Counted from the stretch's first letter, positions 10,591 to 22,516 are shown. The stretch is DNA of 61,842 nucleotides from Saccharicrinis sp. (GCA_024635585.1 JAGXIP010000052.1:1-61842), one strand, 5' to 3'. Notes: generated by a model not told the origin, from the sequence alone. Numbers and translations are program-made.

Positions 10591-12858
10591 ATGGCATTTA
10601 AAAAACTAATTGCTCAGCTATTGCTGTGCAGCATCATTTGCTTTGCCCATTCGTTGGATACGTATGCACAAACAAAACATCAAATCCGTTTGCTCGATGA
10701 GGACAGCAAAGAGCCCATCATAGGTGCAAATTTTACGTATGGAAATCAAACAGGGGTGTCAGACGATGCGGGCACACTTGTATTTATTTATGAGGAAGGC
10801 CAGTCTATGGTGCTTTCCCACATCAATTATGGCGCTTGGAAATGGAGTTCGGAGGAAGTAGCCCAACTCATTAGCCAAGAAATATATCATCGAAAAAGCA
10901 TATCGCAAAGTATTTATCCCATTACGATATTGGCATTAAGGCAGGGGCAAAAGCCCTCGGCAGGTATGAAGATTGAATATGGCGACAGGTTGGCGCACGA
11001 TGCGGGGGATATCCTCAACCAAACACCCATGCTCAACAGTATCCGCAAGAGCGGGAACTACGGTTTCGACCCAGTTTTTAGAGGTTTTAAATACGATCAG
11101 CTTAATATTGTTATAAACGGTGCACAGAGTGCAACGGCTGCTTGCCCCAATAGGATGGATCCGCCAAGTAGCCAGATGGCACCCAATATGATGGATAGGA
11201 TTGAGGTGCTTAAAGGACCACATGCGTTGCGCTATGGAACAGGATTTGGAGCAACTATCAATTTTGTGCCTACACGCTTACGTTTTACGGATGGTGCTAA
11301 CACCTACGGGCGTGTGTCGTCAGGTTATGAGGGCAATGGCGAAGTATTTACCGGTGAAGGACAGATAGGCTTTTGTGGAAAGGCTTATGACCTTAGTTTT
11401 TTTGGAGCCTGGGCACAAGGCAATGATTATGAAACAGGAGATGGACAAATGGTTGAATCTGATTTTGAGCGCGGCAGCTTTGGTACCAACCTTGGTTTCA
11501 AACTTAATGATAACCAGCAATTAAGGTTGGCATCCACGTACAACGTGGCACGCAACGTGGATTTTGCTGCTTTGCCTATGGATTTGCGTAAGGATGATAC
11601 CTGGATGCTCAATGCGCATCATCAAATTAGGTTTCATAAAAATTATCTCAAATCGTGGAGTACCAATATTTTTGCTTCTTTTGTCGATCATCTGATGGAT
11701 AACTTGTTAAAGCCTATTGATTCAAGAATGATGAATTCCGAAACCCCTGCTAAAACCTATAATTACGGTGCTCGCACCGAAGGTAGTTGGCAATTTGAAA
11801 AAGCAACGCTATTTGCCGGAGCCGACTGGCGTGCAGAAGGAGCAGAAGGTACTCGCAAAAGAGAGTTTGTGATGGGGTCAAATAAGGGTAAAGTAATGTA
11901 CGACAATGCCTGGCAAAAAGGACATATCGATAAACTGGGCTTGTTTGGTGAGTACCATATTGATGCTGATGAACTTCAGTTTGTTATGTCGGGTAGGGTA
12001 GAGGTGAATAGTTCGGATGTGGATGATGCGGATGCCAATTTTTTGCAGCGTTTTCCTGAAACGGAGCAAACGCAATTCAACCCTAGTGTGAGCCTGGGTG
12101 CCTCGCATAAATACGATGGCAACATTACACTTGGCTTATGGCTGGGAAGGGCTCAGCGAAGCGCAGGACTGACGGAACGCTTTATCAATTATTTCCCGGT
12201 GGGGCAGGATCCATATGAGATGGTTGGCAACCCGCAACTGGATGCGGAGGTAAACAATCAGTTGGATTTAACCTTTGAATGGTCCACCCGGAAAACAACG
12301 GTTAATATAGATATTTATGCCTCTTACATGCAAAATTTTATCTCGTCGCTTATCGATCCAAGTTTAATTCCAGTAATTGGCACTAGTCCAGGGGTACGCC
12401 GTTATGTTAATTTAGATGAGGCATTTAAAACTGGTTTTGAATTTACTTGGATCCAAGAGCTTGGTGCTGGCTTGCAGCATCAAATGGCTGTGGCTTATAC
12501 GTATTCTAAGGATTTGGAGCGGAACGAACCCTTGCCCGAAATAGCTCCGCTCGATTTCAGATATACGCTGCGTGGCGTTTATCTGCGTGGTAAGTTATTG
12601 CCCGAGGCCACCTTCCGCCATGTTCTGGAGCAGTCGCGCATTTCATCCGAATATGGCGAATCTCGTACGCCTTCCTTTTCACTGTTGGATGTAAAGATGT
12701 CGTATCGATTTTCGGATGAGGTGCGTGTGAGTGCCGGTGCAAAAAACTTGTTTAATGTGAACTATTACGAGCACCTAAGCCGGTCGGTACGCGGAACCAC
12801 CAATCCTATTTATGCTCCGGGGCGCAATGTGTTTGCATCCGTGAGTTTGAATTTTTAG
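10591..12858 (+). CDS. TonB-dependent receptor, predicted OprC/NosA-type copper receptor
   Basis: A 755-aa outer-membrane receptor: signal peptide to about residue 26 (DTYAQ), a carboxypeptidase-like beta-sandwich at 30-100, plug domain at about 120-230 (RIEVLKGPHALRYGTG), then a beta-barrel ending in a terminal Phe (FASVSLNF). Copper specificity is suggested by ACPNRMDPP, which gives Cys185-xxx-Met189, and by DHLMD, which gives His367-x-Met369. Pseudomonas OprC binds copper through a CxxxM and an HxM pair about 180 residues apart (recalled Cys143/Met147 and His323/Met325); here the gap is 182. It pairs with the CNGKC protein upstream. The receptor class is certain; copper as the ligand is well supported but untested. 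Confidence 0.88.
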   Translation: MAFKKLIAQLLLCSIICFAHSLDTYAQTKHQIRLLDEDSKEPIIGANFTYGNQTGVSDDAGTLVFIYEEGQSMVLSHINYGAWKWSSEEVAQLISQEIYHRKSISQSIYPITILALRQGQKPSAGMKIEYGDRLAHDAGDILNQTPMLNSIRKSGNYGFDPVFRGFKYDQLNIVINGAQSATAACPNRMDPPSSQMAPNMMDRIEVLKGPHALRYGTGFGATINFVPTRLRFTDGANTYGRVSSGYEGNGEVFTGEGQIGFCGKAYDLSFFGAWAQGNDYETGDGQMVESDFERGSFGTNLGFKLNDNQQLRLASTYNVARNVDFAALPMDLRKDDTWMLNAHHQIRFHKNYLKSWSTNIFASFVDHLMDNLLKPIDSRMMNSETPAKTYNYGARTEGSWQFEKATLFAGADWRAEGAEGTRKREFVMGSNKGKVMYDNAWQKGHIDKLGLFGEYHIDADELQFVMSGRVEVNSSDVDDADANFLQRFPETEQTQFNPSVSLGASHKYDGNITLGLWLGRAQRSAGLTERFINYFPVGQDPYEMVGNPQLDAEVNNQLDLTFEWSTRKTTVNIDIYASYMQNFISSLIDPSLIPVIGTSPGVRRYVNLDEAFKTGFEFTWIQELGAGLQHQMAVAYTYSKDLERNEPLPEIAPLDFRYTLRGVYLRGKLLPEATFRHVLEQSRISSEYGESRTPSFSLLDVKMSYRFSDEVRVSAGAKNLFNVNYYEHLSRSVRGTTNPIYAPGRNVFASVSLNF

Positions 12859-13034
12859 AAGTTTTTTAACCGCTGTAAGTTTTTTTTTGGACGGACGATT
12901 GCCATTAATTGAGCGTATTTCAAAAGAATACCTTATATTAATGCAATCGTGTCCAAAATGCGATTAGATTGTGTTTTTGGTGATTTTTTTTAGATATAAG
13001 GTTTGTTTTTAGGCTGACAAACGAAAATTTGACA

Positions 13035-13943
13035 ATGGAAGAGCAGATAAAAGAAATATTATTTAACCCAACTGTGGGAAGGATAGCAACTATTCTTATT
13101 GGTGTCGCCATTATTTGGTTCGTAATTAAAGCTATACAGCGAAACCTTTTTAGTAAAATTAAGGATAATGAAAACCGCTATAAAGCCAAAAAAATAAGTA
13201 ACTTTTTCGGCTATGTTTTTACGGTCATTTTGCTCACTATTGTTTTTAGCGATAGGTTAGGTGGTGTAACCATGGTGCTTGGAGTTGCTGGTGCAGGCAT
13301 AGCATTTGCCATGCAGGAAGTGATAGTTTCGTTTGCCGGATGGGTAGCCATTATGTTTGGTGGTTTTTATAAAACAGGAGACCGTGTGGAGTTGGGCGGA
13401 ATTAAAGGCGATGTGATGGATATTGGAGTTATACGCACCACCATCATGGAAACCGGTGAGTGGGTAGATGGCGACCTGTATAACGGGCGAATGGTTTTGG
13501 TAGCCAATAGTTTTGTTTTTAAGTCGCCCGTGTTTAATTATTCGGGTCATTTCCCGTTTTTATGGGACGAAATAAAAGTGCCCATACAATTTGGCAGCAA
13601 TTACAGTATGGTGAAAGAGATATTGGAGCACGTGGGCAAAGAAGTAGCTGGAGACCTGAGCCAGCGGTCGAGGGAAAAATGGATTGGGTTACAAAAAAGA
13701 TATCGACTAGAAGAAGCACAAACAGAACCCATGGTTTCACTTGTTGCCAATGATAATTGGGTGGAATACACCTTACGTTATATCGTTAATTACAAAAAGC
13801 GCCGCTCTACTAAGACTGAATTGTTCACCCGCATACTTGAAAGAATAGATGCTTCCGGTGGGCAGGTTAAGTTTGCTTCAGCAACATTCCAGTTAGTCGA
13901 AGCGCCCGATTTTAAAGTGAGGATGAGGGCGGACGATGAATAA
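13035..13943 (+). CDS. MscS-family mechanosensitive channel (short form)
   Basis: A 302-aa inner-membrane protein with two to three membrane segments (residues about 15-35, 60-80, 85-110), then the MscS beta domain. The pore helix region reads VAGAGIAFAMQEVIVSFAGW, followed by GDRVELGGIKGDVMDIG, typical of the MscS upper vestibule. Such channels open under membrane tension to release solutes on osmotic downshift. The ATG at 13035 is chosen over a TTG two codons upstream. It stands about 180 bases after the TonB receptor and is probably independent of it. Confidence 0.9.
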   Translation: MEEQIKEILFNPTVGRIATILIGVAIIWFVIKAIQRNLFSKIKDNENRYKAKKISNFFGYVFTVILLTIVFSDRLGGVTMVLGVAGAGIAFAMQEVIVSFAGWVAIMFGGFYKTGDRVELGGIKGDVMDIGVIRTTIMETGEWVDGDLYNGRMVLVANSFVFKSPVFNYSGHFPFLWDEIKVPIQFGSNYSMVKEILEHVGKEVAGDLSQRSREKWIGLQKRYRLEEAQTEPMVSLVANDNWVEYTLRYIVNYKKRRSTKTELFTRILERIDASGGQVKFASATFQLVEAPDFKVRMRADDE

Positions 13944-14125
13944 AAGTGATATTTAGTAATGTTTTTTCCAATTGGTTGGCAATTATATTTTAAGAACTAT
14001 TAGGTGGGCTAAGTGTTATAGCGTAGGATTTGTTTGAAGGGTGTTTATCACGCAAGTTGTGTTCGAATTCTATTATCTCATCTATCAGTCTTTTACCCAT
14101 CAGTTTCTTAGCTAATTATAAACAC

Positions 14126-16003
14126 ATGAAATTGCATTTAAAAATATTTTTCATCTTCACTTTTGTATTCTGCTTTAACTATTTGCAGGCTCAAATAGAT
14201 AGTATAATAGTGAATAGGGATTCGGTAAATACCGTATTGATGCAAAATTATAATTTGCGCCTTGCCGAAATTGAGCAGCAACGTCAGTCCGACTCCATAA
14301 AAAAAGCCGAACTTGAATTGCAGTTAACGTCTTTAAAGACCACTGATAATATACAAAAAGAAGAGTTGCTCCAACAGCTTAAGGCCATCGAAGATCAGGA
14401 GAAAGCACGTTTAGCAGGTAAGAGAGCACGTATAGATTCTTTGCGTAATACAGCCACAGGTTTTCCGGTGATGGGCGTAATGGAAGACACCCTTTTTATG
14501 GTGTATTCAAAAATAGGTGCTTCAATGCCTAAAGAACGAGCCAATAATATCGCTAATAAAATTAGAAAGCTCTATGAAGATGATTTTTTAAATGTTGCAT
14601 CCATTGAGGTAGTTGAATCGGAAAACACCTATGATATTGTTTCGGGCGAAACCATTATCATGAGTATTTCAGAAACTGATGCACTGTGGTACGATAAAAG
14701 CATGCTTACCTTGGCCAGTCAATTCAAGGATACCATCAAAGAATCCATACTTCTGGCTAAAAAAGAAAATAGCTTACTAAGGCTTTTGCTGCGTATTGGC
14801 CTGGTAATATTAGTAATTGGGCTTGCTTGGGGCATTGTTTTGTTGATAGGTAAAGGATACAAAAACTTGTTGCATTGGGTAATATTAAATAAGGAGAAGT
14901 GGCTCAAAGATTTAAGCTATAATAATTATACCTTTCTTACGGCGGAGCAGGAACTGAAAGCGGTACATTTTTTACTTAAAGTAGTTCGCGGTTTTGTTTA
15001 TTTTTTCCTATTATATATTACCCTGCCCATCATCTTTAGCATATTTCCTTTTTCGCGTAATTGGGCCGATGCGCTTTTCAATTTGGTGTGGTCGCCATTT
15101 AAAGGAGTATTGACTGCCATTTGGGCCTACTTGCCCAATCTGTTCAGTATTTTGGTTATTTATTTTGTGATGCGGTATTTTATCCGTTTCGTAAAATATA
15201 TTTTCTCCGAGATACAATCTGAGAAGCTGACATTATCAGGTTTTCATTCCGATTGGGCCATGCCAACCTTCAGCATCGTAAAGTTTTTGCTCTATGCCTT
15301 TATGTTTGTGCTTATATTTCCATTTCTACCTAATTCCGATTCTGATATTTTTAAAGGTGTTTCTGTATTTATCGGAATCTTGTTTTCCTTGGGTTCATCA
15401 TCGGCTATTGCTAATATGGTAGCCGGGTTGGTTATTACTTATATGCGACCTTTTAAAATTGGCGACAGGATAAAAATTGGGGAGGTTACAGGGGATGTAA
15501 TAGAAAAAACATTGTTGGTGACAAGGGTTCGTACCGTTAAAAACGAAATTATCACTATTCCAAATTCAGCCGTACTCTCGGGCAACACCACTAACTATAC
15601 TATCGAGGCCAATGAGCAAGGACTGGTTGTGTATACCAGTGTAACCATAGGCTACGATGTACCATGGAAAGATGTTCATCAGGCTTTGATTGATGCAGCC
15701 TTGCGCACTGATATGATTTTAAAGGAGCCACATCCTTTTGTATTGCAAACCGGGCTCGAAGATTTTTATGTGGCTTACCAGCTCAATGCATTTACCAAAG
15801 AAGCCAGCAAACAAGCCTTGGTATATTCCTATCTGCACCAAAACATACAAGATGTTTTTAACGAGCGGGGTATCGAAATCATGTCGCCCCATTACCGTGC
15901 CGCGCGCGATGGCAATATGTCTACTATTCCATCCAATTACTTGCCTAAAGATTATAAAACACCGTACTTTAATGTAAATGCAAAAGGAGATAAAGAAGAG
16001 TAA
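14126..16003 (+). CDS. MscS-family mechanosensitive channel with periplasmic N-terminal domain
   Basis: A 625-aa protein when started at the ATG at 14126, which begins a clear signal peptide (MKLHLKIFFIFTFVF to LQAQ). An upstream in-frame TTG extension lacks membrane-targeting logic. A coiled-coil-like, Gln/Glu-rich periplasmic region follows (residues about 25-100), then several membrane helices from about 210 to 480. The MscS core has SSSAIANMVAGLVITYMRPF and GDRIKIGEVTGDVIEKT. It follows a shorter MscS gene 180 bases upstream in the same direction; the two are diverged paralogues. The bases just before the ATG (attataaacacatgaaa) match the 3' end of the repeated leader at 28 and 60 kb. Confidence 0.9.
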   Translation: MKLHLKIFFIFTFVFCFNYLQAQIDSIIVNRDSVNTVLMQNYNLRLAEIEQQRQSDSIKKAELELQLTSLKTTDNIQKEELLQQLKAIEDQEKARLAGKRARIDSLRNTATGFPVMGVMEDTLFMVYSKIGASMPKERANNIANKIRKLYEDDFLNVASIEVVESENTYDIVSGETIIMSISETDALWYDKSMLTLASQFKDTIKESILLAKKENSLLRLLLRIGLVILVIGLAWGIVLLIGKGYKNLLHWVILNKEKWLKDLSYNNYTFLTAEQELKAVHFLLKVVRGFVYFFLLYITLPIIFSIFPFSRNWADALFNLVWSPFKGVLTAIWAYLPNLFSILVIYFVMRYFIRFVKYIFSEIQSEKLTLSGFHSDWAMPTFSIVKFLLYAFMFVLIFPFLPNSDSDIFKGVSVFIGILFSLGSSSAIANMVAGLVITYMRPFKIGDRIKIGEVTGDVIEKTLLVTRVRTVKNEIITIPNSAVLSGNTTNYTIEANEQGLVVYTSVTIGYDVPWKDVHQALIDAALRTDMILKEPHPFVLQTGLEDFYVAYQLNAFTKEASKQALVYSYLHQNIQDVFNERGIEIMSPHYRAARDGNMSTIPSNYLPKDYKTPYFNVNAKGDKEE

Positions 16004-16201
16004 GTATGGTTTCATGCTTAAATCGTAATATAATTATCATCACCCATAAGCTTGCATGAAAAAAGAATTTTGAAAAGCAGAATCAGAGCGAAGTAATACT
16101 TACAAATGGATGCTTCCCATTAAAAAATGGATGGATGCTTTTTTCGCATAACCCAGTTATTATTGCAATTGCCTATTGTTGATGATGTAGTACGGCTACA
16201 A

Positions 16202-16235
16202 AAAAAAAGGAGAACCTTCCGATCCTCCTTTTTTT
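16202..16235. terminator. Bidirectional intrinsic terminator between mscS and yidC
   Basis: Stem A7-GGAG / CTCC-T7 with a 12-base loop. A- and T-runs on both sides let it act for the MscS gene on + and for yidC on -. Confidence 0.75.
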
Positions 16236-16282
16236 CTTAATTAAAGTGTGTTTTGATTAAACCTTAGGCTTAATTGAACTAT

Positions 16283-18139
16283 TTATTTTTTCTTGTTTTT
16301 CTGTTGTAGCTGCTGTTGCTTCGACATTTCTTCTATACGTGCTTGGAAACCTGATTTCTTTTTAGGTTTCTTTTGATTGGCAGTGAGCTTGGCTAAAATA
16401 GCCTTTTCATCCACAAATCTTCTAATCAGTAATGTTTGTAAAATGGTTATCAAAGTCGATACAAAGTAGTAGTAACTTAAACCAGAAGCGTAATTGTTAA
16501 AGAACACCAAAAACATTACCGGCATCATGTACATCATTGCTTTCATGCCTGGCATTTGGCTAGTAGATGCTGTCATCTCCTGGTTCATTTTGGTGTAAAC
16601 AATATTGGTAACACCCATCAATAAAGTAAACAAGCTAACGTGCGCACCATAAAATGGGATGGTAAAAGGAAGATCCCAAATAGAATCGTAACTCGACAAA
16701 TCCGATGCCCATAAAAAGCTCTCGTGCCTAAGCTCAATGGATGCCGGGAAAAAGCGGAACATGGCAAACAGGATGGGCATCTGCAACATCATTGGCAAGC
16801 ATCCTCCCAAGGGGCTTACGCCAGCCTTACCATACAGTGCCATGGTAGCCTTTTGTCGCTCCATTGCTTTATCGGCAGGTATCTTTTTGTTTATCTCTTC
16901 TATCTGCGGTTTCAGCACCTTCATTTTGGCTGTTGACATATACGATTTATACGTCAATGGGAACAAGGCCAATTTAATGATGAGGGTGAGCAAGAGTATG
17001 ATTAAACCATAATTGGCAATACCGCCCTCTAACCAGTTAAATATGGGTATGATGGCAAACCTGTTTATCCACCCAAAAATACCCCAACCCAAATCAATAA
17101 GTTCTTCTAAGTCGAGACCCTTAAATTTTTTAAGTGTTTTATATTTATTTGGCCCAAAGTAAAACTGAAAGGCTTTTTCGTTCTGCATCCCTCCGGCATG
17201 AGGAATAACCAACGAAGCCGTATTCGTACTCAAAATAGGTGAATTGTCCTCTTCTGGATACACATTCAAATTAACCTTTCCTGCGCTAAATTTGTCTTTG
17301 GCAATCAATATCGACGAAAAAAACTGATCTTTAAAAGCAATCCACTTCAAGGGAGTCCTAAAATCTTCATCGCCTGATTTGCCTGATATTTCATCCACTA
17401 CGTCCTGGTCGTACTTAAAATACACGCCAGAATATTGAATTTCGAAGGAGCGGCCTTTTTCCTGGGCTATCACATCCATTTTCCAATCCAAATCAAAACC
17501 ACCTCTGTTGGATTGTATAATATCATCTACATTGTTTTGTACGATATTAAAATTCACCATATGCATATTTGGCAACAACTTATATTCAAAGGCCATAAAC
17601 TGATCGGTACCTAATTCCAGTTTAAAACGTATGGTTGAATCCGTGCTGGCTTCCTTATCAACGGTAAAGTTTAGGTTGTTGGTATTTAAAATACGGTTGT
17701 TATGAAAAAAGTTAAAACCAAAAACGTTTTTGTCACCGTCAAAAAGTACGACCGGTTCGTCGTTGAAATTGGTATAATTCTTTAACTCTACCGAATATAT
17801 TTTACCTCCCTGGCTCGAAAACTTAACTTTTAACAATTTGTTTTCAAGGGTGTAAAACTGATTTTCTCCTTCCACCGCATCGGCAAAAATGCCAAACTTA
17901 TCAATTTTTTGTTTTTCGAGTGTGGTGTCGGGTGTTGATTCTACTTGTGCGGCAAGCGCAGCACTATTCACCTCAGCTTGTATTGCAGCCTTTTGTGTTT
18001 CCACAGCTTGCACTGTGGCAATTGAATCGCGACGAAGCTTTATCGCTTCCAGTTCTTGTTCGCTGGGTTTATTCATCCACCAAAATAGTCCTAAAATTAG
18101 GGCTATTAGTATCATACCCGTAACGGAATTCTTATCCAT
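16283..18139 (-). CDS. yidC: Membrane protein insertase YidC
   Basis: A 618-aa insertase that places proteins into the inner membrane with or without SecYEG. Layout: N-terminal membrane anchor (residues about 5-17, ending FWWMNKP), periplasmic beta-sandwich domain (about 65-340), then the OxaA/YidC core with five helices (about 350-575), and a basic tail (QQLQQKNKKK). Core landmarks are LALFPLTYKSYMSTAKM and GVSPLGGCLPMMLQMPILFA. It lies 41 bases downstream of pyrG on the same strand, so the two are probably cotranscribed, an order frequent in Bacteroidota. Confidence 0.97.
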   Translation of the reverse strand: MDKNSVTGMILIALILGLFWWMNKPSEQELEAIKLRRDSIATVQAVETQKAAIQAEVNSAALAAQVESTPDTTLEKQKIDKFGIFADAVEGENQFYTLENKLLKVKFSSQGGKIYSVELKNYTNFNDEPVVLFDGDKNVFGFNFFHNNRILNTNNLNFTVDKEASTDSTIRFKLELGTDQFMAFEYKLLPNMHMVNFNIVQNNVDDIIQSNRGGFDLDWKMDVIAQEKGRSFEIQYSGVYFKYDQDVVDEISGKSGDEDFRTPLKWIAFKDQFFSSILIAKDKFSAGKVNLNVYPEEDNSPILSTNTASLVIPHAGGMQNEKAFQFYFGPNKYKTLKKFKGLDLEELIDLGWGIFGWINRFAIIPIFNWLEGGIANYGLIILLLTLIIKLALFPLTYKSYMSTAKMKVLKPQIEEINKKIPADKAMERQKATMALYGKAGVSPLGGCLPMMLQMPILFAMFRFFPASIELRHESFLWASDLSSYDSIWDLPFTIPFYGAHVSLFTLLMGVTNIVYTKMNQEMTASTSQMPGMKAMMYMMPVMFLVFFNNYASGLSYYYFVSTLITILQTLLIRRFVDEKAILAKLTANQKKPKKKSGFQARIEEMSKQQQLQQKNKKK

Positions 18140-18180
18140 TTTTAAATATTATTTCTTGATATAAATATTATCGTTATTAA

Positions 18181-19794
<1,614 letters not shown>

Positions 19795-19832
19795 TTAAAT
19801 TAAACCTAAAAATCTTCAAAAAAAATAAAGCA

Positions 19833-19840
19833 CAAAGGTA
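19833..19840 (-). promoter_or_regulatory. Candidate -7 box for pyrG-yidC
   Basis: TACCTTTG on the minus strand fits the Bacteroidota TAnnTTTG consensus and lies about 50 bases before the pyrG ATG. No convincing -33 TTTG partner is visible. Confidence 0.45.
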
Positions 19841-19947
19841 AAAATTAATGGGTAAATAAAAAGAAATGGGATAGCAGGAATCGGTGTTTAAAGTTTGGTG
19901 TTTACTCCGAATTAAATTTTTTTGGTTTAATGATGCATCGATACTTT

Positions 19948-20133
19948 TTGCGGGGAGCAAGGGCAAGGGGCAGGGCGCAAGGGGCGTGGGGCAAGGAGCA
20001 AGGAGTATGTTGTGCAAGGGTCTTGGGGCAATTTTGTTTTTTTATTTCCCTTATCTTTTATTTCCTTTACGCTCTCCGCTTTACGCTTTACGTTTTTGCT
20101 CCACGCTCCAAGCCCTACGCCCTACGCTCCAAA
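19948..20133. repeat. Low-complexity word repeat, G-rich then C-rich
   Basis: Second example of the 2059-2237 type: a G-rich half (gcaaggggcagggcgcaagg) followed by a pyrimidine-rich half (ctctccgctttacgctttac). It ends one base before the stop codon of the minus-strand gene at 20135. ORFs called here are composition artefacts. Confidence 0.6.
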
Positions 20134-20134
20134 A

Positions 20135-22153
20135 CTACCCTTCCTGCATCATTCTTTTAAGCCCTAAAATTGAGCTTATTGGCAGGCTGCAAGTATTGTT
20201 TTTGCATAAATAAAAAGTCAGGTTTTTACTATCTTTATCTTTGGCTACAGGGATGGCATCACTTTGTCCGGCTATGAAAATATAGGGGTTAAAGTCCATT
20301 AAAAACTCATCGCGTGCTTTTTCTTTTCCCTCACCCGAAATTACCAATTCGTAATTCTCATGTATAAAATAGAGCTTCAAGCGCTGCCAATTGGCGTAGT
20401 ACTTGCCATAGTCATCAATTTTTCCTGATAGATTTTTTAGCATTCGTAACGAAGTATGATAAGCCTCTTTAGTTAAAAAATACTTACTCAATCGAAAGAG
20501 GTTTATGGCCATTACCGAGTTTGATGCAGGTATCACATTGTCGGCTAGCTCCGATTTGCGAATCAATAAGGGGTCGTCCAATACCGAGGTGTAATAAAAT
20601 AATTGGTTGTCTTCGTTAAAGAAGTGGCAGGTAGCATATTCGCATAAATCGCGAGCCATCAGAAGCCATTGGTCGTTAAAAGTAACTTGGTATAAATCAA
20701 CCCATGCATCTATTAATAAGGCATAATCGTCTAAAAAAGCATTAATAGCTCCATCCTCACCTTTAAGACTTCGCCATAATCCGCCATCTTCCTGAATGGC
20801 TTTTTCTTTTAAAAATATAGAAGCTTCTATGGCATCCTGTAAATATGATTTGTTTCCCGTGGCTCTGTAGGCATGCACCAAACCTTTTATGGTAATAGCG
20901 TTCCATGCGGTTAGTATTTTATCATCAAGCCTGGGGCGAATTCTTTTGCTGCGTGCTTTAAAAAGCTTGTTTTTGCATTCTTTTATTAAGGTATGGAAAG
21001 GATTGGCTTGTAAGTTATGCTGTGCACAAAATTCTTCTTCCGAAATAGTTTGAAACAGTACATTGTTACCCTCTTCCCAATTGCCCATGCTGGAGATGTT
21101 AAAAAAAGAACAGAACAACTCAGCATCCGATCCAAGCAGGTCAACTACATCGTCCTTAGTCCATACATAAAACTTACCTTCAACCCCTTCGCTATCAGCA
21201 TCTAGGGATGCGTAATATCCGCCACTTGGCGATTTTAGCTCCCGGTTTACAAAGGCTACGGTTTGTTCGATTACTTCTTTAAACAAGGGGTTTTGCGTGA
21301 GCTGGTAGGCATTAGCATATACCTCCAATAATTGACCTTGGTCATACAACATTTTTTCAAAATGTGGAATCTTCCAATAGGCATCAACTGAGTATCTCGA
21401 AAATCCACCTCCTACTGTATCGTAGATACCACCCCAAGCCATTCTTGTCAGCGATAGGTTGATGTATTTACCCACATCGTCATCTGAATATTTAAAGAGG
21501 TACGAGAGGAGAAATTTATATTCAACCGGCATCGGAAATTTGGGCGCTCCTTTATTTCCGCCCCATTCAAAGTCGAAATTGTGTTTCCATGAGTCAATTA
21601 TTGTATTCATGGTTTCGGCTGTAAATAATACCGAATCCTTAACCAAGCCCACAAAGTCCATTCGTTCTATTCCCTGCTTAATTTCGCTGGCCAGATGTGT
21701 CAATTTATCGGGGGAATTTTTAAACAAGTCAAAAATTTCGCTCAGCAGGTTAGTCCATTGTCTTTTCTGAAAATAAGTGCCGGCAAAAATAGGCTGTCCG
21801 TTGGGCAGTGCAATAATATTTAAAGGCCAGCCACCCTTCCCGGTTGTTAAGTGCGCCACGTCCATAAAAAGCTGATCCAGATCGGGGCGTTCCTCCCTAT
21901 CTATTTTAATCGAAATAAAATTCTCATTCATTACCCCGGCCACTTCCTTGTCGCTAAAACTTTCGTGTTCCATCACATGACACCAATGACAGGCCGCATA
22001 GCCAATGGATATTACTATTAATTTATTTTGTTCTTTGGCCATGTCCAGTGCTTCACGTCCCCATGGGAACCACTGCACAGGATTATAGGCATGCATCAGT
22101 AAATAAGGGCTTGTCTCATGAATGAGGGCGTTTGTGTTGTTTTTTGTATTCAT
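20135..22153 (-). CDS. Thioredoxin-domain protein of the SSP411/YyaL (DUF255) family
   Basis: A 672-aa cytoplasmic protein. The N-terminal thioredoxin-like domain (residues about 5-165) carries the hallmark AACHWCHVMEHESF with a CxxC pair and KIDREERPDLD. The remainder is an alpha/alpha-toroid related to N-acylglucosamine epimerase folds, with HFEKMLYDQGQL near the centre. The family is nearly universal in bacteria but its reaction is unclear. Length and motifs are intact. Confidence 0.9.
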   Translation of the reverse strand: MNTKNNTNALIHETSPYLLMHAYNPVQWFPWGREALDMAKEQNKLIVISIGYAACHWCHVMEHESFSDKEVAGVMNENFISIKIDREERPDLDQLFMDVAHLTTGKGGWPLNIIALPNGQPIFAGTYFQKRQWTNLLSEIFDLFKNSPDKLTHLASEIKQGIERMDFVGLVKDSVLFTAETMNTIIDSWKHNFDFEWGGNKGAPKFPMPVEYKFLLSYLFKYSDDDVGKYINLSLTRMAWGGIYDTVGGGFSRYSVDAYWKIPHFEKMLYDQGQLLEVYANAYQLTQNPLFKEVIEQTVAFVNRELKSPSGGYYASLDADSEGVEGKFYVWTKDDVVDLLGSDAELFCSFFNISSMGNWEEGNNVLFQTISEEEFCAQHNLQANPFHTLIKECKNKLFKARSKRIRPRLDDKILTAWNAITIKGLVHAYRATGNKSYLQDAIEASIFLKEKAIQEDGGLWRSLKGEDGAINAFLDDYALLIDAWVDLYQVTFNDQWLLMARDLCEYATCHFFNEDNQLFYYTSVLDDPLLIRKSELADNVIPASNSVMAINLFRLSKYFLTKEAYHTSLRMLKNLSGKIDDYGKYYANWQRLKLYFIHENYELVISGEGKEKARDEFLMDFNPYIFIAGQSDAIPVAKDKDSKNLTFYLCKNNTCSLPISSILGLKRMMQEG

Positions 22154-22210
22154 TCTTGGTAGAGTTTATTATGTCACTAACATATAAACGCTTTGTAAAG
22201 TTTAAAGTGA

Positions 22211-22243
22211 TTTGTTCAATTTAAAAAGAAAAGGATATCTTTG
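22211..22243 (+). promoter_or_regulatory. Promoter of the DUF3820 gene
   Basis: TTTG at 22211-22214 and TATCTTTG at 22236-22243 are separated by 21 bases, fitting the Bacteroidota -33/-7 arrangement. The ATG of the small gene follows 57 bases later. Confidence 0.6.
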
Positions 22244-22300
22244 GCGACCATATTAAAATGGAATATTTTATAGCGAACTTAAATTTATTGATATCCGACC

Positions 22301-22516
22301 ATGATAGATAAAAGCATTTTACTTGAGTTGGTTAAAACCCGGATGCCCTATGGTAAGTACAAAGGCACCATCATGTGCGACATTCCGGAGTTTTATTTGG
22401 CTTGGTATCAGCAAAAGGGATTTCCTGCAGGTAGGCTGGGCATGTTATTGTCCACCTTGTACGAAATTAAATTGAATGGTTTGGAATATTTACTTCGTGA
22501 AATCAGAAAAATGTAG
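22301..22516 (+). CDS. DUF3820 family protein
   Basis: A complete 71-aa protein of a small conserved family. The signature RMPYGKYKG near residues 14-22, then PEFYLAWYQQKGFP, is typical. Members often sit near DNA-metabolism genes, but no function is established. A well-formed promoter lies just upstream, and serB follows on the same strand after 133 bases. Confidence 0.85.
   Translation: MIDKSILLELVKTRMPYGKYKGTIMCDIPEFYLAWYQQKGFPAGRLGMLLSTLYEIKLNGLEYLLREIRKM

Noticed and set aside
14030..14125. Longer N-terminus for the second MscS channel starting from TTG
   Set aside because: The ATG at 14126 begins a standard signal peptide; the extra 32 residues would bury it.
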